A stretch of 64,000 nucleotides of DNA from Hyaloscypha bicolor E (GCF_002865645.1 NW_020194693.1:310001-374000), one strand, 5' to 3'; positions 45,701-58,153 are shown, counted from the stretch's first letter. A program made the numbers and translations. The notes: generated from the sequence alone by a model not told the origin.

Positions 45701-48700
45701 TTCTTCCCGTCTCGTGAGCTCTCCTCCGAAAAGGGCAACACCGAATTATCAACCTCAACAACCATCTACCGGCCCACCACAAGCATTTTTGCCGCCACAA
45801 AGATCACAGACACAATCTCCAGGGTCGGCCTATGCTGGACCTAGATTAGAAATGACCTCATCAGTCCCTTATCAACGTCCTGCATCGGTCGAGGTCCCGC
45901 CATCGCCAAGACCAAACATTGGATACTCGACGATGCCCGTGCCATCTTCAATGAGTCGACCAAGGGGTTTTTCACAAGGCCTGAACTACGTTACTCCTAC
46001 AGATGGTCGTGAACATGACCCTCTGCAAAGATGGAAAGGAGCTCCCGTCTTTGCTTGGGGCGTTGGTGGCACAATCATGACCTCGTTTCCAACGGATGTC
46101 CCTCGATATGGAATCAATCAAGTAACCCCAATGATTGTTCGAAGCCCTGGCCAGGTTAAAATCCGCAACATTAAGGAAGTTGATCCTCTTCCGGAACGTC
46201 TGACTAGCTTCCCCGGCCCATTAAAGGGCAAGGCGAAGAAGAAAGAGGTTATCGCGTGGCTGGCCTCTGGGATCGAGATCCTTGAACAGAATGCCTCATA
46301 TCTGCGATCGGCGTCGCAACTGTCCCACGAAGACAAACGTATCGAAGAAAGGATATTGCTCTGGAAGATCCTGCGTGTTTTCATTGAAAACGATGGAACT
46401 CTAGAAGGGAACGACGTCGTTATGAAGGCAGTCCGTGCTGTACTATCTCCAGGACTAGACGATACTTCTTTGGATGCTCCATTGTACGCTACTGGAGCTG
46501 AACTTTCGGGGATTTCAAGATCTGCAAATGCGCCAAGCGCCGACCCGATAGACCCTGGCGCGGTTGAGGAACTGAGAAAATATCTTCTACGCGGTGAGCG
46601 TGAGAAAGCAGTATGGGAAGCGGTTGACAAAAGATTGTGGGCCCACGCAATGCTTATCTCAAACACTGTGTCTCGTGACCTCTACAAGCAGGTTGCACAA
46701 GAATTTGTTCAGAAGGAGGTCAAGAATATCGGAGACAACACACAATCTCTTGCCGCTCTATATGAAATCTTTGCGGGCAACTTCGAGGAAAGTATTGACG
46801 AGCTTGTCCCCCCATCTGCTCGAGCAGGATTTCAGATGGTCAGCACTTCAAATGCTGCTGGGCCATCAAGGGATGCCCTTGATGGGCTTGATCGATGGCG
46901 AGAGACTCTCGGGCTTGTTCTGAGCAACAGAAGTGTCGATGACAGTCTGGCTCTAAATGCCTTTGGCAAGCTGTTATCGGGTTATGGCCGTGCCGAAGCG
47001 GCGCACATCTGCTTCTTGTTTGCAAGAAGTCACTCTATGTTTGGTGGAATTGATGACCCGTCATCAACCATCGTCCTGGTTGGATCGGATCACTTGAGAC
47101 AACCACACGACTTTGACCGAGAGATGGAACCCATTCTCCTCAGTGAGGTCTTTGAATATGGAATGTCTCTCTCAAATACCTCGAACTTGGCGATCTCCAT
47201 CCCTCATCTTTCAGTCTACAAGTTGCAGCATGCTACGATTCTGGCTGAATATGGCTACCGAGAGAAAGCGCTTCAATACTGCGAAGCCATCGCTACTTCG
47301 ATTACATCGCAAACAAAGAGATCACCATATCACCATCCTCACTTGGTAGCTGCCCTTGATGATCTGAGTAAACGACTAAAGCAATCGCCTAAAGACGACT
47401 CGGGTTCTTGGATCAAGAAACCAACGGTCGAGAAGGCCACGAGTTCCGTATTTACTATGTTTAACAAATTCGTTGCTGGCGACGAGACTGAAGCTGCTGC
47501 AGCAGGATCAAGTGCCGGAAGTGCGAATGACATTGGTCCCTTTGCTCGTATTGCTGGCGGTACCCCAACGATAAGTCGTTCGCCTTCGAATGCAGAGTTG
47601 TATGGTTCTTACAACGGTGGACTTGGTATCAATGGCAGCGCTGCTGGGCTAACAACGAAGGCTGCATCAAGATACGCTCCTGGAGCTCCGTACACACCAC
47701 CCAGTCACGAGCCCCAGTCTGCGACATCATACGGATCCCAGCCTCGAAGCTCGATGGAAGAAAGATCATCCGGGGAGTTCCGACGCTACGAACCACAACG
47801 GCAGATGTCCCAGATGTCCGACTATCGTCCAAGCTCACAGCCAGTCAATCCGGTCAACCCCCCCAGTATTTCCACGCCACAGACAAGCTCCAGTTACACA
47901 CCACAATCGTCATACACTCCCTACGGTAATACTGGCTCTCCCTATGCTGAATCACCGTATGCTCCTCAACCAACTACTCCTGTCACTGAACAAGTTCCTG
48001 CGGACATCTATTCTTCTCCTCAACAGCTAAACAATTACGAGGGCACGCAGCAAACAACATCATACGCTCCCCCACAGCCACTCTTCTCTCGGGAGCCCTC
48101 CTCAAGCTATGAGCCTCCTCGTTCAAGCGGGTATGAACCTGCCTCATCCAGCTACGAGCCCCCAGCATCTGGCGGCTATGAGCCACCGCCATCTAGCTAC
48201 GAGCCCCCGGCCACAGGTGGATATGAACCACCAAGCAGCAGTTACGAACCGCCGTCGTATGAACCTGCAACTATGGATGATGAACCAGACTCTCCGGTCG
48301 ACACAAGGCCGAAGAAAAAATCATTCATAGATGACGACGAGGACGACATTCCAGCCTTGAAAGCCGCTCCAACTTCACGAGAAAAGACCAAAGCTGAGAA
48401 AGATCGTGAGGCCGATGAGGCGTTCCGTAGGGCCGCCGAAGCTGATGGTACGTTTTCCCTCCTCTCCTCTTTCCCTGACCACACTAACACAGTATCCAGC
48501 ACAAAAAGCCAACGAAGCAGAAGCCGCAAAGAAGAAGGGCGGAGGCTGGGGTCTCGGCGGCTGGTTCGGCGGCTCCAAGAAAGAGCCAGACATGGGTGCG
48601 CAGCCCAACAAGCCCATAAAAGCTAAGCTCGGTGAAGCCAACAACTTCGTCTACGACCCCGAGCTCAAGCGCTGGATCAACAAGAAGGCCGGCGCCGAGA

Positions 48701-49092
48701 ACACGGAAGCTAAGACTGCGACCCCTCCGCCGCCAAGAGCGGGCCCACCTCGAATTGCAAGCGGACCGCCTACCGCTGGGCCGACGTCGACGCCGCGGAT
48801 TCCGCCACCTGCTCAGCGCGCCGTTTCCGAGGCTGGTCCGCCTCTTACGTCGCAGAGCGAGTCGAATTTGGTGCCGCCGGGAATGAGCAGGAGTGTCAGT
48901 AATGGGAGTAGTATTGGAGGCAGTGGACCGCCTACCGCACCGCCGAGTAGACCGGGCACAGGAATGAGTAACGCGAGTAGTATTGATGATCTGCTGGGTC
49001 CGCCGTCGGCCGCTGGGGGGAGGAAGGGCACGGCAAAGGGGAAGAAGAAGGGGAGGGGGTACGTTGATGTTATGGGGGAGAAGTCTACTTAG
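42711..49092 (+). CDS. SEC16: COPII coat assembly scaffold SEC16
   Basis: Two exons, 42711-48447 and 48500-49092, 6330 bases, 2109 residues, normal for fungal Sec16. It organises ER exit sites and recruits COPII coat proteins. The first 1050 residues are disordered: acidic segments (DDDEDELLPDDDEPAEKDAED near 480) and Pro/Ser/Gln-rich stretches. The conserved core begins about residue 1100 (HDPLQRWKGAPVFAWGVGG) and runs into the helical ACE1 element that binds Sec13 (about 1285-1560, KYLLRGEREKAVWEAVDKRL, WAHAMLISNTVSRDLYKQV). Near residues 1795-1850 a short repeat of YEPP units (SSYEPP/GGYEPP) occurs at least seven times. The second exon carries the Sec23-binding C-terminal region with GGGWGLGGWFGG and a basic end. 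Some terminal low-complexity boundaries may be imprecise. Confidence 0.95.
48085..48265 (+). repeat. Degenerate YEPP coding repeats in SEC16
   Basis: Tandem units of about 10 codons encode variants of SSYEPPxSGGYEPP, repeated at least seven times as Tyr-Glu-Pro steps. The DNA units are diverged (AGCTACGAGCC, GGCTATGAGCC, GGATATGAACC), so this is an old or selected repeat. Confidence 0.75.
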
Positions 49093-49483
49093 CCCACCCA
49101 TCTAATCCATCATTTGAGAGAAGGGTTTTGGATCGAGGTGGGTTGCATGGAAGGAGTGTATTATAGACGGTGGAACGATCAGAGAACCGAAAGAGAAATA
49201 ATGTAAGGGTCGCTCAAGCAACAGTGTAATTTTGTAACATACGCATTTTGGTTTTTTTGGCAAGGGGATCCTGGGGAAGGGAAGATTCGATTCTGCGATT
49301 GATAAGTGGGGTGTGAGATACGTGCAATAATATCGGACTTTTTTCGAGTTATGATTGTTTTTGTCCACTGAGATTGGAGATGAGAGAGAATTGTGGGATT
49401 TGAGATGTTATTGATTGCTTTGCTATTGCAACATTGAGATAGGAGAGTCATTGTGCCTGCCATTTACTCAATTGGTCCCTTAT
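49093..49483. other. Convergent intergenic region
   Basis: 391 bases between SEC16 and the first 2EXR locus. AT-rich, no gene recognised. Confidence 0.4.
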
Positions 49484-50314
49484 CTAGGGAGCATGGGATT
49501 CGTCCAAGGTTTCGATGTTCTTCATCTGAACGATGCTCAATTTATCGACAGTCGTGGGGTTAATTTCTGGTATGGAACACAGTGCTTGCGGAGGGTGCCT
49601 GCCGTTAATATCCTCAAACCACTTGTACAATATCTGCAGGTACGGTTCTAGTGCTGTTGGTTCGTCTCTCATCTTCGGACTGTGACGTCTCGTGGTTCTG
49701 CAACGTGAAGCTCCCTCAGCTCGTGAAATAGATTGAGGAATCCTCACTGCGTAAAAAGTTTGTGCAGCAATGTTGACCATCTTCGAGCCATTAGATGTCC
49801 TGTATCTCCAATTTCCGAATCTTCTCAAAGCGTTTCTCGACATTAGGAAAATATTTCCAATAACCTGGGATAATATCTCGGCCGTGAAACGAGGCCCCGG
49901 AGACTCATTGAAACACAGTCGACTGTAGGGTCTATACAAAGGGGAACGCAGTACATGCTTGCTCCTCGATATGGATTTGCCACATCTCCAAATACTGGAA
50001 GTGATGGTGTAACGGTCCAACGTACCGCGGCAACTTTCTTGATTGACATGCAAGGCGATAGGGAGCTTTGGGTCGCGGTTCCGTGGTTCCTTAGAGTAAC
50101 ACCAAGCAGTCGCGCCATTTGTATTCACGTTGTGCAGAAGCGAATGCAGGCCTAGGGTTCAATTTCCAGGTAAACTTGCTCTCCAGATCATTCGTCGAAG
50201 CTCGGGCGGCAGCTTAGGGGAACATGTGAAAGTATCCGAATTCTGGGCTACGAGCTCAAGTTCAAAATCTGGCAATTCAAATTGAAGTTCCAAAGTCCTC
50301 GTCACGTCATTCAT
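49484..50314 (-). pseudogene. 2EXR-domain protein locus A, one in-frame TGA
   Basis: A 2EXR-domain gene (fungal family of unknown function named for its two EXR motifs). The frame reads TFTCSPKLPPELRRMIWRAS (about 50170-50230), the first motif, then meets TGA at 50160 region directly after SLPGN and continues in the same frame with LPIALHVNQESCRGTLDRYT, the second motif, to a stop at 49484. No splice pair that removes the TGA and keeps frame was found. Apart from this one stop the frame is open for 277 codons, so decay is recent, or the stop is read through or a sequencing error. Start taken as the only ATG in frame before the domain (50314); a more upstream start is possible. Confidence 0.7.
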
Positions 50315-50999
50315 GTCGGCATCCGGCGATGTGCACCCGCAAAAGTTGGGATCGGATGTAGCGTTACTCGCCGCCCTCAACAGACTGCGGCTCTCCCATG
50401 GCGGAGGGGCATGAATTAATTACTCCGAGCACGTTTGGGTGAACCGTAAGGTTATTGGGTATCCGATTGCGATGCATGGGTTGTTCTGTGTCAAGAGCCT
50501 GCGGAGTTTGAAAGCCAAAAGGTACCTGTTGTTAACACGTGACGTAAGCGAGCGGATCCAAATGTCAACAAATGCCCCTGAATCAGTTCAAATCAATTTC
50601 TGATGCAATGCATAATAGTATATAATCTTAAGAGATATTTAAACTCAATTTTAGTAACATTTAATTACAGTGACTTCGGAGAGTGGTTGTGCTGTCCTCG
50701 ACAAGTCAGAAACTGAAGCTAATGAAATAAGCGTGCACTCTTTATGTATTCAGTACTTCTAGTTACGATGTGATATTCCTCTGCTACCGTGGTTGGAAAT
50801 AATCTGTCAGTTTCTATTATCATCTACTTATCTCTTTCCATGACAGAGGATCTTCAATTTGAAAGAAGTCAGTCAGTTATCTTTTGCTCACTGCATCCCC
50901 AAGTTTTGAAGCCTCACTCAAATGTGCCCTTCTTGCCTACAATAATCACTCGCGGAATGTGGAAACTGTTGTTTCTTGCTGCTTTCTCTTGAAGTACTC
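50315..50999. other. Intergenic between 2EXR loci A and B
   Basis: About 690 bases, AT-rich around 50580-50680, no gene recognised. Confidence 0.4.
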
Positions 51000-52000
51000 C
51001 ATGGTAGCTTCAGAGCAACCTTGGTAAGGAGGTCCACTCAACTTCGAGTCCTCATAGTTACCCTCGTCCTTCTGATCACAGATGCCATCAATTTTCAATA
51101 CCTCCAGACTCGTAAATCTTTGAGTGGACTCCTCAACTCGTCCATGTTGTTGAAACTGTGTTCATCCTCGTGGCCCATTCATGAGACGCAAACTTCAAGT
51201 GGTCTGGTTTTATTTTTGTGATTGTCTGATGCTCCACAGACTGCTCCTTTGCCCATGCGCAATCATCTTCTTAGAAGATCCATATCCGCTCAGCAGTCTA
51301 TCAAGTTCCACTTCAGAATCTTTCCGGGATCCATGGCACTCCTCCGTTTTTCCTCAAGCCCTCTGTTCCGCTTGACCCGTGTGGAGCGGGTACTTTTACC
51401 AACCTGGTCCAAAGACAGTCCTTCCTTCCCTGGTAATGACGGTGTTCGGGATGTATCTCGTCGAATTGTTGGCCACGTGACTTTCAAATGTTTCGTAAAC
51501 CTCTCAACCCATTTCCTCCGATTTTCACCCATAATTTAGTAGCGAGATTGATTACTTTCAGACGAGGCTTCTATGAGACGCAATTTCTGCAACATAGGGA
51601 AAGCCACCAGCGAAGCCTCAACTATTGTTCTCTCATGTTCACCCCAGAACCACATTATGAGTTCGAGAGTGAGGACTGAAGCATAGAATCATAGCTGGAC
51701 TGTTCGTCTGGGTTAAAATGGCCCTTCAAGAAATTGCTCAGGTACAGTATCGTTGGCGTGAGAGATCTATCCATTCACAAGATTACGAAGAATATCGTGG
51801 CCACCATACCAAAACATGGTTCGATTCAGCTTTCCAGAGATTTTCAGGAGCTGTGGCGGTAATCGTTGACAACACGGGTCATCATTAACAGTCAGTACTT
51901 GGTATTGTCTGAATGTCTCAGAACGACTCTCTACATTGACGAAAGCAGTGATGGGAGCAGGAATGCGGCGCAATACATCGCAGCACGAGTTGACCCAATG
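51000..52000 (-). pseudogene. 2EXR-domain locus B, remnant
   Basis: Only fragments remain on the minus strand. At about 51910-51960 the second 2EXR motif is readable as ITAFVNVESRSETFRQYQVL. At about 51065-51120, in a different frame, RFTSLEVLKIDGICDQKDEG resembles the C-terminal SLEKLTLAISI part of locus C, followed by EATMEYFKRKQQE. The first motif is not found and stops separate the parts. Boundaries are approximate. Confidence 0.55.
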
Positions 52001-52724
52001 GCCATAACCAATTGTGTCTCGATCGAGGAAATCTATTCCTCTATGTAGCCGTGATGTGATAGATACATTTCAGACTGAGATTAGAGCAACTGTATCACGT
52101 TCTCTCGCTCTAGTGCTTGCTACATTGAGGGGCGAAGAAAGGCAGGCTCAGCTTTACTGTTGAACATAGTAGGCGACTACCGCTACCGGCATGTATACAT
52201 CTGTATACAATTCTATCTAAAAATTAAAGAGAACTCAATCACCTAAAGAAATCCAGCATTCCATTGCCTTGGGCCTTTTTCAGTTCCCTGCGGACTGGTA
52301 GAGTCCTGCTGGTTCCTGGAATCTTCTCTATGAAATGACAAGTAGCTGAAAGGAAACACCAATTACTATCCTTATTGGAATTGAATAATCAATACCTCCA
52401 CAAACTAATTATACAATGCAAGACCTGTGTAAGACAGTAAAGGTTGCAAAATAGGTCTCCCCGACAATGTTGCTGGAGGCCTTCGGCTAAAAAGGGGTCA
52501 TGCACGGCTCCCAAGCTGGTCAATGCGGTCGATTCCCTTTTCACTACGAAGTTGGGCAACGTAGATTTTACATGAGCATCGTAAATTAAGTGTCGTTCAT
52601 AACGCTTTGTTCTTGGGAAAAAAGGCAAATCCTGGAGAGAGTTTCAACAAAGAAAGCTGTGAGTTCAATGAATCGATCTTCTATTTCTTAAAATCATCTT
52701 CCTTCAAGCCAATCCACCTCTCTC
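52001..52724. other. Intergenic between 2EXR loci B and C
   Basis: No recognised gene; a 79-codon minus-strand open frame at 52389-52628 shows no motif. Confidence 0.4.
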
Positions 52725-53827
52725 CTACCCTGAGTGTTCTCTTCCTTTAATCCACATAGATGGATGCACACCGCTATTTGGCCACACTGAAATCTCCAAC
52801 TTTGGGCGAGAAGGATCCTTCCCCCTAAGCTCTGCCGCATATTCATTCAAGCGTCGAAAAAATTCCGCTCTACTCATCCATTCCAAATTATCGGGGTTCC
52901 ACCACAGGCCATCGGTTTCCCAACGCGATATTGAGATAGCTAGCGTCAATTTTTCCAGGCTATCAAAACGCTGGATAGGCTCCAAGCACCTCTCACAATT
53001 GATCCAACACACATTGGACAATACCAGTTCCGTGATGTTGTGGAAAATGGAGAGTCCGTCTATGCAAGTCAAGTTGCGCAGCCGAGGGAGACAATGTGGG
53101 TCCTCCATGTAGAAGAAGTCCCTCGTTGGACTGAAGCAGACTCGCGGCTGGGCTGTTTGCTTTGGCTCCTGCCATTGGTAGTGGCCGCCCCACCTCCGCA
53201 CCTTCCACACCACCCGTCTGTAGGGCTGAGGAATCAGAGCAACCCGGTAATACCTTAGCGTCTCACCCCGACTCTCTTGATTAACATGTAACGTTGTAAG
53301 AGTCGATGTATCTATTTTGAGTGGCCTTTCTCGCATTCGGATGAAAGCTTGGCTAATATCGAGAGAGCGTGGAGCAGGGAAGCTTCCCCTCCATGTTTGG
53401 AGACGAAGTTCTGCTGGTAAGAGGCTGAATTTTGGGAAGCTTGATGGAGCAAGCTGCTGCTGGATGACGAGGCCTTGGACCGGGTCTGCTTGCTCTTGGA
53501 GCAATGAGAGATTCTCGAGCGCATCATCGATGTCGTCTGAATTGGGCGCTGGAGGTTCTGGCCTGGAAACAAAGTCAGTTTTGCCTGAGCGGGAAGTTGT
53601 ACAACGTACGAAAAGGTTCTATTCTCCAGTGTTTGATCACTGGATGAGCATAAATATGATGAGTTCCCTGAATGAGTCATATTGGGCCAAACTTGTGAGC
53701 AATAAAAGCTTTGGGAAGGTCTAAGGTTTGTGTGGTCGTCTAACTCCTTTCCTTGCTCCTTATGTTGATGTGCCTGGAATATGCTATGTATGCGTAGTGA
53801 GGAGGATGCGCTGCTTGACCTATGCAT
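52725..53827 (-). CDS. 2EXR-domain protein C, the intact copy
   Basis: Two exons, 53610-53827 and 52725-53562 (47-base intron, GTACGT donor, TTCCAG acceptor), 1056 bases, 351 residues; an alternative ATG at 53680 would give a protein 49 residues shorter. The exon join restores a continuous frame NRTFSPEPPAPNSDDIDDAL. The 2EXR domain starts about residue 110 with FPKFSLLPAELRLQTWRGSF (first motif) and reaches LTTLHVNQESRGETLRYYRV (second motif). The rest has ICIDGLSIFHNI-like and FDSLEKLTLAISISRW segments, as in the LRR-like tails of F-box-related proteins. The family is greatly expanded in some Leotiomycetes; biochemical role unknown. It is the only member of the local array that reads without defects. 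Confidence 0.8.
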
Positions 53828-54163
53828 CTCACTCGGAAATATGCCATGGAAGCCTTTAAAAATAAACTAAAAAATAATAGCTCCATAAAAGAAACCGGGC
53901 TCCAAGCTTGGTGTACCAAGTTCTGATAAAAGCGGTCGAGATCGTGTAGAATCATTCCTCGAAATTTATCATTCCTGCTTCCTGATCATCTCTTCGTCGC
54001 TTTTCGGAGATAAAATTCCTTAATTAAATGTAACCAAATGTCATCGATCCAGAGTTGATCTTTATCCGGCAAGTTTGTGGTTGTTTCAGAACAAAAAGAT
54101 GAGTCGTCTGCCAGATTAGGTTGAATTATTTTTGGTCCCGATGTTCGGGATGTACTAGTTAAT
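53828..54163. other. Intergenic between 2EXR loci C and D
   Basis: 336 bases, promoter of locus C. No gene recognised. Confidence 0.4.
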
Positions 54164-54670
54164 TTAGTCTCTTAGTAGACATATTAACAAGCTAGTGTAT
54201 TCCCGCTGCCGACTACCCAATGAAAAACAAAAACCTTGAAAGTATACCAGATAGTGCTGGAGAGTTTCTTTTCTGCTTTCATGGTTGACTTCCAGGGTGA
54301 CAGGAAGGGGAAACCCATAATACTTTCCCGTATCCCATTGCATCTTCAGCTTAACCTGTCGCCCTTTTGGAAAAGTAGCTCTCCATATCATCAGTCGAAC
54401 CTCGATAGGCAGATTCGGGAAGCAAGTGAACGTGGTCGCACCGCAGCCTGGTTCCTGAACAGAAAGGTCTTGTTCTGGATCAGCGAGTTCGAAGGCGAGG
54501 AGGGAGAGCTTTTCGGCAATGTCTTCGGGATTCTCGGGGCCCTTGGTTTGTTCGATGTGAGGAGTTCTGCTGCTTGTTAGCTTCCTGCCTAGCAGGATCT
54601 AGAAGAGTTCTTACGCGATGGAATTCTCTTCTGTCATATTTGGAGATTGTTCTTCGCGAGAGTCTTGCAT
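54164..54670 (-). CDS. 2EXR-domain protein D, short form
   Basis: Two exons, 54615-54670 and 54164-54569 (45-base intron, GTAAGA donor, AAGCAG acceptor), 462 bases, 153 residues. It carries a full 2EXR domain: TFTCFPNLPIEVRLMIWRAT (residues about 68-87) and LPVTLEVNHESRKETLQHYL (about 110-130), but ends about 25 residues later, so the 150-200-residue C-terminal part seen in locus C is missing. It has the same intron position, just before the conserved T/SPEPP or ARTP block, as locus C. It may be a truncated pseudogene or a short functional version; a GTATAC just after the domain could be a donor to an exon that I do not see. Confidence 0.65.
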
Positions 54671-55380
54671 GGTTGTGGTGCTCGAAGGAGATGGCTGTTG
54701 TAGGAATGTTGGAGGATGCTCAACGAAGATGAAGCCTATGCTGAATTACGACGGCTCAGGCAGCTCTCGTGATTAGAAGTGTTCTTGAACTCTAGGTAAT
54801 GCTTGCTTATGGCGGGTTCTGGATTTCGGAAGGTGAGTGGGAGGTTGCTGCGTCGTGAAAGATGGAGCATAAAGGTGGAGTGTTCCTCGTCGCTCTAAAA
54901 TCGACGCTGAACTTCGACGTGGTCCTGGTACTTGCAAGCAGCCTTGACGGAAGCACTTTCTTTCCTTGACTTGATTGTGGTGCGGTGGCAGCTCTTGTTA
55001 TGTCTTCGAAGATGTTTTGGAGATGTTTTGAGAAGGAGCGAAGGCGCGTCTGATATTTACAAGAACCACTTCGCGTAAGCTCGAGGTGAATCGATCATAG
55101 CCGATATGTTTCAGGAATCATTAGCAGAGCAATTTTGATTGAAATAACGAAGAAGAAATCTGATTTTATTTCAATGCAGTTTAAAAGAGCGGGGATTATT
55201 TAGTATAGACGTCGCCGTTGTTCGACTTGTCTCGCAGCAAATACATCGCAAAACATTTCCATTCCTGCCCCGAAGCCATGAAACCACCACCTTGTGAAAT
55301 CACCGAAAGCAAACCAGCAAATATATAATTGATCCTCACTCCGAACAAGCAGCAGAGATTTTCCACCAAAGTTCTAATGC
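54671..55380. other. Intergenic between 2EXR locus D and the MYND gene
   Basis: 710 bases including the promoter of locus D and the 3' side of the MYND gene. No gene recognised. Confidence 0.4.
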
Positions 55381-56109
55381 TTAGACATTGAGCATTCTGA
55401 TACTCCCTGTCCACCTAGCATCTTCCTCCGCCTCACGCTGCTCCGGCGTCTGGCACAACTTTTTATGTTTAGCCCAATGCGCCTTCTGGCATTCCTTGCT
55501 ACAGTAACTGGCATCCTTGCATTTGCCACACTTCCTCAGCAGAGTTCCTTCCTTGAGCTCGCCATTAGCCTTGCCACATCCTGGACCCTTGCAACGATCG
55601 GCGAAGAAATCGTATGGAGTGCCGTCGTTCTTGTAATGAGTGAGGGCAGTCTCGAACTGCTCCTTCATCGGGCCACGAAAACCGGTGTCACAGATCGGGA
55701 GAGAGTATTTGGCCGCGACTCGGATCTTCTTGTAATTGGTTCGGAGCATGTCCATGTACTTAGGTTCGATGGTAGCTCCAATGCGCATGGCAAGAGCGGC
55801 TGGATCCACAAGTTAAGGCCTGATCACACGCAAAGTAGGGCACTACTCACCAGTGAGCACAAGGCGAAGCTCCTTGCCAAGGAAGAATTTCTCGTCTTTC
55901 TCTCGGAGGTACTTCTCAAAGAGACCGCTCAAGACACCACCGTTGAGATATCCACGAGTGATTTCAAGACCCTTGCCACCGATGGGTTCCTTCGCATCAT
56001 CCTTATCAGGCTCATAGTAGTAGAGTTCGATACCGGCGTCCTCTGAAATGTAGGAAGCTTCGTCGAGATCGTGGTCACCTTCAAAGAAGTGCTCTCCCCA
56101 GCGACCCAT
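55381..56109 (-). CDS. MYND-type zinc-finger protein
   Basis: Two exons, 55851-56109 and 55381-55799 (51-base intron with a CTTAACT branch site), 678 bases, 225 residues. The N-terminal 140 residues (MGRWGEHFFEGDHDLDEASY, then KFFLGKELRLVLTG and AALAMRIGATIEP) have no domain I can name. Residues about 163-208 form a MYND zinc finger: CKGPGCGK, LRKCGKCKDASYCSKECQKA and HWAKHKKLC supply the seven Cys and one His ligands. MYND fingers mediate protein-protein contacts. The frame is open upstream of 56109, but that part reads as low-complexity leader. It interrupts the 2EXR array. Confidence 0.87.
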
Positions 56110-56670
56110 CTTGAAATGGTGGTTGGGACGGAAGTTGGTGAAGGGTGTAGTTGGCGGTTCTTTTTGATGCGCCCTTGTGAGGTGGAACCGTTTGACAAGA
56201 ATCTCGGAAAATTGAGATGTCGAGGCAAGAGAGAGAAAGATGGAGAAGATGATGGAGAAGATGGTGGAGAAGATGGTGGATGGAAGGAAAAGAGTGTCCG
56301 CAGAAGGTAGATGCAACGGAGTGCAGCTTCCTTCCGTCTATGTTGGAGGAAAGGTGAAGAAGAACCTGGGAAAGGCGGCCTGGAACAATAAATTAGGAAG
56401 GCTCGCTTAGGGAAACCGAATCTGCTCCAGCCGCTGCGTACCTGCAGCATTTTAGAGGCAAACGCTGTATAAATTGCTGCTACACAGCAGCGGTACCCGA
56501 AAACTCCTTTGCTAACCCAGAGGTTTGGGTCCGAAGTACTCCATATACCCAAATATGGGATTTTGCAAATGAAATTCATCGAACATCGAGTGTTGAAGTG
56601 TAAGAAATATTGAAGTGATGAGTTTGTATTTATTCAGGCAACTCCATCATGCGTACCTTCTGTAGTGCAT
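56110..56670. other. Intergenic, promoter side of the MYND gene
   Basis: 561 bases. A short GATGGAGAA direct repeat (about four units, 56238-56280) lies in the leader of the MYND gene. No other gene is recognised. Confidence 0.45.
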
Positions 56671-57545
56671 TCAGAATAATCCGAACCAGGTCTCTCCCCT
56701 CGGGTGTTTCCCTGGCAATCCAAGCCACTGCTCGCTCTCTCGGTTCCTGAGATTTCAGAAATTGTCTTCTCCATCCCAAAAGCAGAGGAGCTGTGGAACC
56801 TTGCAACAATGAGGGACCAACTTCTTATTTCTCTCCAGATATTGCTCCATCTCTGCTTTGCGATTCTGTGTTACATTGCCATTAACCAGGATGGGGAACA
56901 CCAAAGTGAGCTTCTCCACCGCCTTGCACTGGTGAAAGTGTATATTCTATTCTCCTTGTTCCTCGACAGGAGCAGGGGTCCAGCGCCCCGTGGAACCTGT
57001 AGAATGTGTTGTGCTTAATGTGGTCGACGATTCCTCCATAATATGTGAACAAGCCAAATTGGTCGGCGCTCTACGCGTTCTTGAGATTGGATTATATCAT
57101 GGGGTTGAAGTATATTGCGGTAGAGTTGCTACGGAAGAGAAGGCGGTTGTCTCGTAAGGTTCGCGGTTAACGAAGGGGGAAGCTGTATTGGCCGAGCAAG
57201 TGGGGTCTTTCTTATTAAGAAGGATGATTCTATCACAAGCAATTTGAATACTTGGCGGGGACGAAAGGTGAATCGCCAGATGCGCAATCGAAGTTCGATG
57301 GGCAGCTTGGGGAACAGCTTGAATATTGGTTCTTGGAGTGTGGCTACCTCATCACCGTCTCCAGTTAGACGATGGCGTTCTTGAGAAATATGAGACTCGG
57401 TATGAAGAGGTAAAGTGGTTCATTTCGCAATTCTAGCTGAGCGACGGAGGGGTACGTTGTGACCTGCAGCTTCACCTAGGTTTTGTTTTGTGGCTGATTT
57501 GCTGTCGCCAGCGTCTCCTGATGTCTGACTTGAACGACCTGCCAT
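56671..57545 (-). pseudogene. 2EXR-domain locus E, decayed
   Basis: From ATG 57545 the frame reads MAGRSSQTSGDAGDSKSATK to RRSARIAK and then TGA; in the same frame beyond the stop it continues to IFKLFPKLPIELRLRIWRFT (first 2EXR motif, about 57270-57325). A frame change follows, with the second motif weakly readable as FVNREPYETTAF (about 57150), and a third frame contains the C-terminal EKLTLVFPILVNGNVTQNRK (about 56860) and VPQLLCFWDGEDNF before further stops. One stop before the domain and at least two frame changes show a pseudogene. Confidence 0.7.
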
Positions 57546-58153
57546 TGTGTCGATGATGTTGTAAATCTCGATTGCTGATTGCGAGAAGAATACTGACAGC
57601 TCCTAGGTTTGTCAGTGGGAAGGATATTGTTATGTTATGTTGTGGAGTTTGGAGTTGCCGAGGAATACGCGAGGAACATCTTGAAATTTCTGAGAGCTGA
57701 ACTCAATATGGATTCGTCTTTCGAACTCCCTATACTCTCTACTGTGTGGAATATTCTGTAGACTACGAAAAAGACGAATACACAATTACCCTATTATCCT
57801 CCCCCCAAGCAGCAACTAGGCCATTCTTATATTCCCACCCCCAATAATCACCACTTATCAAACTCTTTAGCAAGTACAGGAGTGAAACAAACTATCTTAT
57901 GGATCTTGGTCTCAGGGAACTTCTTATTTCGTTTCTCAAAATATGCTTCCAACAATTCCTTGTGCCATTCAGTAGTCTTCTCTCTACGTGGTTGTGTCCA
58001 TGTTACAGGCCACAACATGCTAAGAAGATTGACGTTGCCCGAATTCCGAGACCCAAACCAGCAGCAACAGTGCCTTCTTCCAAAAATTTGCTCTAGATGA
58101 GCAGGCCCAAGAACCGATAAAAATGAGATAGGTTATTTGCACCATTCTACCAC
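57546..58153. other. Intergenic between 2EXR loci E and F
   Basis: 608 bases with no recognised gene. Confidence 0.4.
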
